Shown one piece after another: positions 34,025-40,269 of a stretch of 40,269 nucleotides of DNA (position 1 is its first letter; each line of letters begins with the position of its first letter). Source of the stretch: Psychrobacter pasteurii. Lineage in GTDB: Bacteria > Pseudomonadota > Gammaproteobacteria > Pseudomonadales > Moraxellaceae. The DNA is taken from NCBI RefSeq assembly GCF_900162815.1, contig NZ_FUGD01000088.1, positions 1 through 40,269 of the forward strand. Reading direction: 5' to 3'. Under the pieces are notes generated by a model. It saw nothing but the letters and a program-made list of their open reading frames with translations, was not told where the DNA came from and ran no database searches. The translations under genes were made by a program, and so were the position numbers.

Positions 34025-34317
34025 TTTGTGTCACTCAAACTGAATTAATTTACAGGTTCAAACTTTTACCTGAACAAATCTAAACCCGTTTACTCTCGTT
34101 TACAATTTAGTAAAAAAAGTTTTTTCTTAGCTTTTTTTAGTAATAATTTTTCTTGACATAACCGCTAAGCAATACCCTATCGGTAGTTGCAAATTTGCAA
34201 GTATTTTTCATGGCTAATTATTCATTTCAATTCTCTCAATTGAACTAGTAACTGCCGCTTTGTCAAGATAGCAAAATTTGTTTTTTTCCTTTATATTGTG
34301 CCTACATTATACAAACC
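34025..34317. other. Control region upstream of nrdA
   Basis: No gene is present. A TTGACA at 34153-34158 has no good -10 partner. An inverted pair TCTTGACA (34151-34158) and TGTCAAGA (34261-34268) encloses the palindrome at 34187-34200 and another loose dyad (TTCAA to TTGAA at about 34227-34245). Confidence 0.5.
34187..34200. promoter_or_regulatory. Perfect 14-bp palindrome upstream of nrdA
   Basis: TTGCAAATTTGCAA reads the same on both strands. It could be a binding site for a dimeric regulator; I cannot name one. Confidence 0.45.
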
Positions 34318-34333
34318 ACCCTATATCTTGTGT
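34318..34333. promoter_or_regulatory. NrdR box 1 of nrdAB
   Basis: ACCCTATATCTTGTGT agrees with the NrdR consensus acaCwAtATaTwGtgt at 14 of 16 positions. NrdR represses ribonucleotide reductase genes when dATP is high. Confidence 0.75.
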
Positions 34334-34349
34334 TTTATCCTAAACACAG

Positions 34350-34365
34350 GCACTATAGGTATTAG
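34350..34365. promoter_or_regulatory. Possible NrdR box 2 of nrdAB
   Basis: GCACTATAGGTATTAG is a weaker match (about 10 of 16). It lies 32 bp, close to three helical turns, from box 1, as expected for paired NrdR sites. Confidence 0.45.
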
Positions 34366-34429
34366 GTGATATTTTTCAGTGGTGAGACGAAACTATCGGC
34401 TCACTTAGCAATAACTAGCGGAGACAGCA

Positions 34430-36706
34430 ATGACAAATATGGATAAAATAAAAGTAATGAAACGAGACGGCCGCCTAGAGCCAATCGATTTAGATAAAAT
34501 CCATAAGGTCATCACTTGGGCCGCTGAAGGATTAGATAACGTCTCCGTTTCTCAAGTAGAATTAAAATCTCATATCCAGTTCTATGATGGCATTAAGACT
34601 CGTGATATTCATGAGACCATCATCAAAGCTGCTGCTGACCTTATTTCAGAAGAGACACCAGATTATCAGTATCTGGCTGCCCGTTTGGCCATCTTCCACT
34701 TACGTAAAATTGCCTACAATCAATTTGAGCCACCTCACTTATATGACCACGTGGTTAACCTAACTGAGTCTGGCAAATATGATGAGCACATTTTACAAGA
34801 CTACTCTCGTGAAGAGTTTGAAGAGCTAAACGAGTACATCGATCACTGGCGTGATATGACCCTAGCCTATGCTGCTGCTGAGCAAATGGCTGGTAAATAC
34901 TTAGTACAAGACCGTGTTACTAAAAAAGTATATGAGAGCCCACAGTTCTTATACATGCTAGTGGGTATGTGTCTGTTTGCCTCTTATGACAAATCTGAGC
35001 GTCTGCACTATGTGAAGCGTTTTTATGATGCCAGCTCACAGTTTAAGATCTCATTACCAACGCCAATCATGTCAGGTGTGCGTACGCCTTCACGTCAGTT
35101 CAGCTCATGTGTATTGATCGAGTGTGGCGATAGCTTAGACTCAATCAACGCCACAACTAGTGCCATCGTACGCTATGTCTCTCAGCGTGCTGGTATCGGT
35201 ATCAACGCCGGTAACATCCGCGCTCTAGGTAGCCCTATCCGTGGTGGTGAAGCTCAGCACACCGGTTGTATTCCGTTCTACAAGCTATTCCAAACTGCAG
35301 TTAAGTGCTGTTCACAAGGTGGCGTACGTGGTGGTGCGGCGACGTTATTCTACCCACTGTGGCACTTAGAAGTTGAATCTTTATTGGTTCTTAAGAACAA
35401 CCGCGGTGTGGAAGACAACCGTGTACGTCATATGGACTACGGCGTTCAGATTAACCGTACGCTGTATACACGCTTGATTAAAGGTCAAGACATTGCCCTA
35501 TTCTCACCTTCTGACGTACCAGGTCTATACGAAGCGTTCTTCGCGGATCAAGATAAATTTGAAGAGCTATACACCAAGTATGAGCAAGATGAGAGTGTCC
35601 GTAAGCGCCATGTTCCTGCAGCCGATTTATTCAGCTTATTAATGCAAGAGCGTGCCAGCACCGGCCGTATCTACATCCAAAACGTTGACCACTGTAACAC
35701 CCACAGTCCGTTTGACCCAAGCGTTGCGCCAATTCGCCAGTCAAACTTATGTATGGAAATCGCCTTACCTACTAAGCCATTAGACAACATCAATGATGAA
35801 AAGGGTGAAATCGCTTTATGTACGTTATCTGCGGTGAACTTAGGTGAAGTTGATAACTTACAAGACATTGAAGAGCCAGCAGAGCTAATCGTCCGTGCTT
35901 TAGATGCTTTATTAGACTACCAAGACTATCCAGTTAAAGCGGCTGAAAATGGCAGTATGAACCGCCGTACACTGGGAGTGGGCGTTATTAACTATGCTTA
36001 CTACTTAGCCAAAAATGGCGTTAAATACTCAGACGACTCAGCATTAGGTCTAACGCATCAGACGTTTGAAGCGCTACAGTACTATTTACTAAAAGCTTCT
36101 AACAAGCTTGCTAAAGAAAAAGGCGCTTGCCCTGCATTTAATGAGACAACTTATTCGCAAGGTATCCTGCCCATTGATACTTATAAGTCTGACTTAGACA
36201 AAGTATGTAATGAGCCATTACAGCTAGATTGGGAAGCTCTACGTAGTGAGATTAAAGAGCACGGCTTACGTAACTCTACCCTATCAGCGCTAATGCCTTC
36301 TGAAACTTCAAGTCAGATTGCTAACGCTACTAACGGTATTGAGCCACCACGTGGTTTGGTTTCAGTTAAAGCCTCTAAAGATGGTATCTTAAAGCAAGTG
36401 GTACCTGATATCTTAAACTTAAGAGATCAGTACGAACTACTATGGCAAATGCCAAATAACGATGGCTACTTGAAGCTGGTTGCAATTATGCAGAAATTTA
36501 TCGACCAAAGTATCTCTGCTAATACCAACTATGACCCAAGCCGCTTTGAAGGCAGCCGCGTACCGATGAAAGTGCTTCTAAAAGACTTGCTAACCGCGTA
36601 TAAGCTAGGCGTTAAGACGCTTTACTATCACAACACCCGTGATGGCGCTAACGACGCTCAAGCCGACATTGATGATGGCTGTGCTAGCGGTGCGTGTAAG
36701 CTTTAA
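34430..36706 (+). CDS. nrdA: Class Ia ribonucleoside-diphosphate reductase, alpha subunit
   Basis: The 758-residue product reduces ribonucleoside diphosphates to deoxy forms. It has an ATP-cone at the N-terminus (KVMKRDGRLEPIDLDKIHKV) that senses dATP, the active-site Cys in SSCVLIECGDSLDS (about residue 227), the NLCMEIALPT loop with the thiyl-radical Cys, the partner Cys in ALCTLSAVNLG, and the C-terminal redox pair in GCASGACKL (Cys 751 and 756). ATG 34430 follows GGAGA at good spacing. nrdB follows after 201 bases. Confidence 0.98.
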   Translation: MTNMDKIKVMKRDGRLEPIDLDKIHKVITWAAEGLDNVSVSQVELKSHIQFYDGIKTRDIHETIIKAAADLISEETPDYQYLAARLAIFHLRKIAYNQFEPPHLYDHVVNLTESGKYDEHILQDYSREEFEELNEYIDHWRDMTLAYAAAEQMAGKYLVQDRVTKKVYESPQFLYMLVGMCLFASYDKSERLHYVKRFYDASSQFKISLPTPIMSGVRTPSRQFSSCVLIECGDSLDSINATTSAIVRYVSQRAGIGINAGNIRALGSPIRGGEAQHTGCIPFYKLFQTAVKCCSQGGVRGGAATLFYPLWHLEVESLLVLKNNRGVEDNRVRHMDYGVQINRTLYTRLIKGQDIALFSPSDVPGLYEAFFADQDKFEELYTKYEQDESVRKRHVPAADLFSLLMQERASTGRIYIQNVDHCNTHSPFDPSVAPIRQSNLCMEIALPTKPLDNINDEKGEIALCTLSAVNLGEVDNLQDIEEPAELIVRALDALLDYQDYPVKAAENGSMNRRTLGVGVINYAYYLAKNGVKYSDDSALGLTHQTFEALQYYLLKASNKLAKEKGACPAFNETTYSQGILPIDTYKSDLDKVCNEPLQLDWEALRSEIKEHGLRNSTLSALMPSETSSQIANATNGIEPPRGLVSVKASKDGILKQVVPDILNLRDQYELLWQMPNNDGYLKLVAIMQKFIDQSISANTNYDPSRFEGSRVPMKVLLKDLLTAYKLGVKTLYYHNTRDGANDAQADIDDGCASGACKL

Positions 36707-36749
36707 TGCTATAAAATCAATGTAGCATAAAGTGGTTTATTGTATTGAA

Positions 36750-36772
36750 TACCCCCTTAAATTAAGGGGGTT
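36750..36772 (+). terminator. Hairpin between nrdA and nrdB
   Basis: ACCCCCTTAAATTAAGGGGGT forms a strong stem, but the T run after it is broken, so it may be an attenuator or an RNA-processing or stability element rather than a full stop. Confidence 0.55.
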
Positions 36773-36907
36773 ATTTCGGATATAAAAACACCATTACCCA
36801 TTAAGTTTTGTTACCCTACTTTGCGATGTAATCTATTCGACTTTATTGCAACTGCCTGTTAAGACTCATAAAACTTAAAATCTCTCATAAATATAAAAGG
36901 TAGAATC

Positions 36908-38041
36908 ATGACTTACTCAATTTTTAGCCAAACCAAAAACGATGCTCTTAAAGAGCCGATGTTTTTTGGTCAACCGGTTAACGTGGCACGTTATGACCAA
37001 CAAAAGCACCCTATCTTTGAGCAGTTAATCGAAAAGCAATTGTCATTTTTCTGGCGCCCAGAAGAGGTTGACGTATCAAAAGACCGTATCGACTATGGCA
37101 ACCTATCAAGCCATGAGCAGCACATTTTTATCAGTAACCTAAAGTATCAGACTCTGCTAGACTCCATTCAAGGTCGTAGCCCAAACGTGGTACTACTGCC
37201 TCTAGTTTCTATCCCTGAGCTTGAAACATGGATTGAAACTTGGTCGTTCTCTGAGACCATTCACTCTCGCAGCTATACCCATATTATCCGTAACATCGTT
37301 AACGACCCTGCTGTCGTATTTGACGACATTATGGAAAATGAGCACATTCTACAACGTGCCTCAGACATTGCTTTCTTCTATGACGATCTGTATCAGCACT
37401 CACAGCTATACAGCTTATTTGGCCCAGGTACGCATGTGGTCAATGGCGAAGAAAAGTATGTTGACTTAAGAAAGCTAAAAAAACAATTATACCTATGCTT
37501 GATGGCAGTTAACGTTCTTGAAGCCATTCGCTTCTATGTATCATTCGCTTGCTCGTTCGCCTTCGCAGAGCGTAAGCTGATGGAAGGTAACGCCAAAATC
37601 ATTAAACTAATTGCCCGTGATGAAGCGCTACATTTAACCAGTACTCAGCACATGATTAACATCTTAGCCTCAGGCAAAGATGATCCAGAAATGGCTGAGA
37701 TTGCTGAAGAATGCTATGAAGAAAGCATTGATATCTTCCGCAAAGCGGCTGAACAAGAAAAAGAATGGGCCGGATATCTGTTTAAAGATGGCTCTATGAT
37801 TGGTTTGAACAAAGACATCTTATGTCAGTACGTCGAGTACATCACTAACTTACGTATGGAAGCCGTTGGCCTGCCAGCACTATTCCCAGAGTCTAAGAGC
37901 AACCCAATTCCATGGATTAACACTTGGCTATCTTCTGACAACGTTCAAGTGGCTCCACAAGAGACAGAAATCAGCTCTTATTTGGTAGGTCAGATTGACT
38001 CTGATTTATCAGACAGCGACTTTGATGACTTTGAACTGTAA
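36908..38041 (+). CDS. nrdB: Class Ia ribonucleoside-diphosphate reductase, beta subunit
   Basis: The 377-residue product carries the diiron centre and tyrosyl radical for NrdA. Iron ligands are in the helices with [20 protein letters not shown] (Glu, His, and the radical Tyr in SYTH), [20 protein letters not shown] and [15 protein letters not shown]. The acidic C-terminal tail ending DSDFDDFEL is the peptide that binds NrdA. ATG 36908 follows AAAGG. A ferredoxin gene (yfaE), which follows nrdB in some relatives, is not present. Confidence 0.98.
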   Translation: MTYSIFSQTKNDALKEPMFFGQPVNVARYDQQKHPIFEQLIEKQLSFFWRPEEVDVSKDRIDYGNLSSHEQHIFISNLKYQTLLDSIQGRSPNVVLLPLVSIPELETWIETWSFSETIHSRSYTHIIRNIVNDPAVVFDDIMENEHILQRASDIAFFYDDLYQHSQLYSLFGPGTHVVNGEEKYVDLRKLKKQLYLCLMAVNVLEAIRFYVSFACSFAFAERKLMEGNAKIIKLIARDEALHLTSTQHMINILASGKDDPEMAEIAEECYEESIDIFRKAAEQEKEWAGYLFKDGSMIGLNKDILCQYVEYITNLRMEAVGLPALFPESKSNPIPWINTWLSSDNVQVAPQETEISSYLVGQIDSDLSDSDFDDFEL

Positions 38042-38083
38042 TAACTTAAAGCTATGATACTGTAAAAAAGTCATTTGATTAAT

Positions 38084-38115
38084 AAAAAAAGTCCGCGATA
38101 TATCGCGGACTTTTT
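38084..38115. terminator. Bidirectional terminator between nrdB and the DegS-type protease gene
   Basis: GTCCGCGATATATCGCGGAC is a perfect 20-bp palindrome with an A run on the left and a T run on the right. It serves two convergent genes. Confidence 0.93.
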
Positions 38116-38150
38116 CTTTGTTATTTACAGTTAAAAGACGACCTTTTCAA

Positions 38151-39476
38151 CTACTGAGGTAAAGGCTCTACATCGGGTCGAGCCCCATTTTCAAATAATT
38201 CAATAAGCTCTTCTCTTAGCTGAGCGCGTTGCTCATCGCTTAGTGGATTATTGCTCATCTCAGGAGACTCAAGCAGTAACTCTGGATCAGTAGGCATTTC
38301 AGCAGGCATCTGTACCTCAGTTTGCGTAGGACGCTCAGCCAAAGTAATGTCAATGTTCATATTCTCAGAGCCACGCACCACTTGCACTTGTAGCACACTG
38401 TTAGGCATTTTGCGTGCCACATGCTGAATCAGACGGTTTGAGTCGGTCATCTCAACCCCATCTATCGATAAGATAATATCTCCCACCTTCAAGCCACTTT
38501 TAGCAGCTGGGCTACCAGGAATGATATTACGGACAATCACGCCTGTGGTTGTATCAATTTGTGCTGGATCACGAAGCTGAGATAACACCTCGATACCTAG
38601 CCAGCCACGGCTTACTTTTCCATCTTTAATAATGGCATTCATCACTTGCTCGACAAGCGCCGTTGGGATAGCAAAGCCAATCCCCATAGAGCCACCTGAA
38701 CGTGAGAAGATAAGCGTATTAATTCCCACAAGCTCCCCACGGGCATCTACCAAAGCACCGCCAGAGTTACCTGGGTTAATGGCCGCATCGGTCTGGATAA
38801 AGTCTTCAAAAGTATTCACCCCTAAGCCTGTACGCCCAGTAGCCGAAATGATACCTTGAGTCACTGTCTGCCCCACACCAAATGGGTTACCGATAGCTAG
38901 TGCCACATCCCCTACTTCAATAGGATTTTCTCTAAAAGCCAAAGGCTCAAGCCCAGTCATATCTACTTTAATAACCGCCAAATCACTATCAGGATCGGTG
39001 CCCACTACTTGAGCAACTGCTTTTCGACCATCGTTTAATGCCACAACAATTTCATCGGCTTTTGCAATTACATGAGCGTTGGTTACAATATAGCCATCTT
39101 TTGAGACGATAACCCCGGAGCCCAAGTTAGTTTCTTGCTGAGCATGAGGATTTTGCCCATGAAACTCATAAAAACGACGCAAGATAGGATCGTTCATATA
39201 AGGGCTTTGGGTAATGGTCTGCGTAGTATAGATATTAACGACTGAGCGTGATGCCTTCGCAACCGCATTGTGATATGACACAATAGGCTCAGGCTTATCA
39301 GAATCTCTATCCGTATTCAGCGGAATGGAGGTAGTCTCACTACGAGGAGGCTCCCAAGCCGGTTGCTGACTGGTTTTTTGTTCAATATAAACCCAGATAA
39401 AAGCTGCTAACACAGCAATCAATAATAACCAGGGTAAAATCTTCCAGATAACACTGGTTTTTGATGATGCAGACAT
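38151..39476 (-). CDS. Membrane-anchored DegS/AlgW-type serine protease with one PDZ domain
   Basis: The 441-residue product has one N-terminal membrane helix (ILPWLLLIAVLAAFIWVYIE, about 13-32), a trypsin-like domain with catalytic His 135 (TNAHV), Asp 165 (DSDLAV) and Ser 238 (GNSGGAL), and a single PDZ domain (GVIVRNIIPGSPAAKSGLKV, GDIILSIDGVEM). A single PDZ and an uncleaved anchor fit DegS/AlgW, which start the sigma-E/AlgU envelope stress cascade, better than DegP with its two PDZ domains and signal peptide. The Glu/Pro-rich tail of about 65 residues is unusual. ATG 39476 is chosen because GAGGAG lies five bases upstream; a TTG six codons earlier is disfavoured. Confidence 0.92.
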   Translation of the reverse strand: MSASSKTSVIWKILPWLLLIAVLAAFIWVYIEQKTSQQPAWEPPRSETTSIPLNTDRDSDKPEPIVSYHNAVAKASRSVVNIYTTQTITQSPYMNDPILRRFYEFHGQNPHAQQETNLGSGVIVSKDGYIVTNAHVIAKADEIVVALNDGRKAVAQVVGTDPDSDLAVIKVDMTGLEPLAFRENPIEVGDVALAIGNPFGVGQTVTQGIISATGRTGLGVNTFEDFIQTDAAINPGNSGGALVDARGELVGINTLIFSRSGGSMGIGFAIPTALVEQVMNAIIKDGKVSRGWLGIEVLSQLRDPAQIDTTTGVIVRNIIPGSPAAKSGLKVGDIILSIDGVEMTDSNRLIQHVARKMPNSVLQVQVVRGSENMNIDITLAERPTQTEVQMPAEMPTDPELLLESPEMSNNPLSDEQRAQLREELIELFENGARPDVEPLPQ

Positions 39477-39764
39477 GTCACTCCTCGATGTCAAAACGCA
39501 CTAAATGGTTAAAATAGGCTAACTCATAGTACAAACACCAGACCTCACATACCTTTAGAGGACTTAAGCGGTGGCCAGTATTTTACGTTTTACGGTGATA
39601 ATGGATATTTTGATTTTGATAAGTTTAATAAATTAATAGTTTAATGACTTAATAATCACTTAAAATAGTATTAGTTTAACATTTGTCAGCCTATTACTGG
39701 CGTGCCCGATTCTATTTTTAGCCGCTATATTGTTCTATTCATGTTACTTGCAGCCTATCACGCC

Positions 39765-39960
39765 CGATTTCAAACGCATATTTTTTGACCTCCTCCCCTC
39801 GCTAAACCGAGGGGATTCCTACAGCTAGACGGTCAAGCCCGACCGCAAGGATGTTCTTAGCAGCATTGATATCTCTATCATGCCATGTGCCACACTCAGC
39901 ACACCTCCATCCTCTTATTCGCAAACCTGCTCTACCTTTCGGACTACTGTCACTTATTTT
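39765..39960 (-). ncRNA. Candidate omega RNA of tnpB copy C
   Basis: The same tail, stop-codon-containing hairpin and right end occur here as in copy A, with a fully paired stem. A guide would begin at 39784 and read towards 39765. Extent and expression are inferred from characterised TnpB systems. Confidence 0.35.
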
Positions 39961-40269
39961 GTGGCAGTACGAGCAGGTCTGGGTAGTGTAACTTTCATTT
40001 ACCATCTCAAGCTGACAACCTGCATGCTTGCATTTATATTCCAGTTGTCGTTTAAGTTCAAACCATCCGGCATCATACGTTGATTTAGCTAGGTTGGTCA
40101 TCGAATTGGTAAATGAGCGTGATTTTATATCACCAACCACTATCAAGGCATTGTCTTTAACAAGCTTGGCGGTGAATTTATGAATTAAGTCTAATCTTGT
40201 GTTTTTGATTTTAGCGTGGATTGCTTTGACACGCTTTTTATTCTTAGCACGCTGGGCTACTGCTAATTT
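39785..40269 (-). mobile_element. IS200/IS605-family tnpB element, copy C, cut by the window edge
   Basis: The right end (GGTCAA at 39785-39790 on the minus strand) and the tnpB tail match copies A and B. The left end lies beyond the window. It sits about 310 bases upstream of the DegS-type gene, with its right end pointing towards that gene. Confidence 0.88.
39802..40269 (-). CDS. tnpB: TnpB family nuclease, copy C, C-terminal part (partial at window edge)
   Basis: The frame is open from the right edge to TAG at 39802-39804, about 156 codons. It contains IVVGDIKSRSF, again with Gly at the canonical RuvC-II Glu position, then AKSTYDAGWFELKRQLEYKC, the zinc ribbon (CSYC and CAEC) and DRDINAAKNIL. 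An internal TTG is not taken as a start because the alignment with copy B continues upstream through AIHAKIKNTRLDLIHKF. Small differences from copy B (for example FTNSMTN for FTTKKTK) show that the copies have been diverging. Confidence 0.88.
   Translation of the reverse strand, partial: KLAVAQRAKNKKRVKAIHAKIKNTRLDLIHKFTAKLVKDNALIVVGDIKSRSFTNSMTNLAKSTYDAGWFELKRQLEYKCKHAGCQLEMVNESYTTQTCSYCHKISDSSPKGRAGLRIRGWRCAECGTWHDRDINAAKNILAVGLDRLAVGIPSV

Noticed and set aside
1-40269. CRISPR array
   Set aside because: No series of equal-length repeats with unique spacers is seen; the only repeat families are the IS copies, tRNAs and short tandem units.

Overview
The window looks like chromosome from a Moraxellaceae gammaproteobacterium, most likely Psychrobacter. 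The assignment rests on AT-leaning composition, a dnaG-rpoD pair preceded by bamD rather than rpsU, a tolQRAB cluster, long PutA-type proline oxidation genes, NCS2 and NrdAB proteins of gammaproteobacterial type, and a trimethylamine monooxygenase. I ran no searches, so the genus is an inference.

Layout. 1-5107 is an insertion-sequence-rich block around uvrB. A partial tnpB element (copy A, plus strand) ends 23 bases past the uvrB stop. On the promoter side of uvrB lie a dead ISAs1-type element (20-bp perfect terminal repeats, 10-bp target duplication, transposase broken by one stop and one frameshift) and, two bases beyond its target duplication, a complete tnpB-only IS200/IS605-family element (copy B, minus strand). 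A third copy (C, minus strand) runs off the right edge. 5138-6463 encodes an exported DUF2059 protein and a YciA-type thioesterase. 6734-8402 holds two identical tRNA-Asn(GUU) and two identical tRNA-Ser(UGA) genes, each with its own promoter and terminator, with a small ribbon-helix-helix-like gene between the pairs.

8474-12555 (minus strand) has a divergent GAPDH/Epd-family dehydrogenase, a PIF1-type helicase and an exported protein of unknown function. 12809-14182 is a trimethylamine monooxygenase starting at TTG. 14343-18324 is a proline catabolism operon in which the C-terminal domain normally fused to PutA is a separate downstream gene. After a gene-poor stretch come an NCS2 purine permease and the Tol envelope genes tolQ-tolR-tolA-tolB; pal is not next to them and a 73-residue lipoprotein occupies its place.

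25215-33900 holds conserved housekeeping genes: pgeF and rluD (minus), then bamD, dnaG, rpoD and ybeD (plus). 34430-38041 is the class Ia ribonucleotide reductase pair nrdA-nrdB, preceded by what looks like a tandem NrdR operator. 38151-39476 is a membrane-anchored DegS/AlgW-type protease on the opposite strand.

The most interesting points are: (1) tnpB copies B and C carry Gly where the canonical RuvC-II catalytic Glu is expected, while the rest of the nuclease looks intact; (2) the ISAs1 insertion lies inside the predicted guide segment of copy B, so it would have rewritten that guide after about 12 nt; (3) PutA is split into two genes; (4) the tol cluster lacks an adjacent pal; (5) an FNR-like box lies upstream of rpoD.
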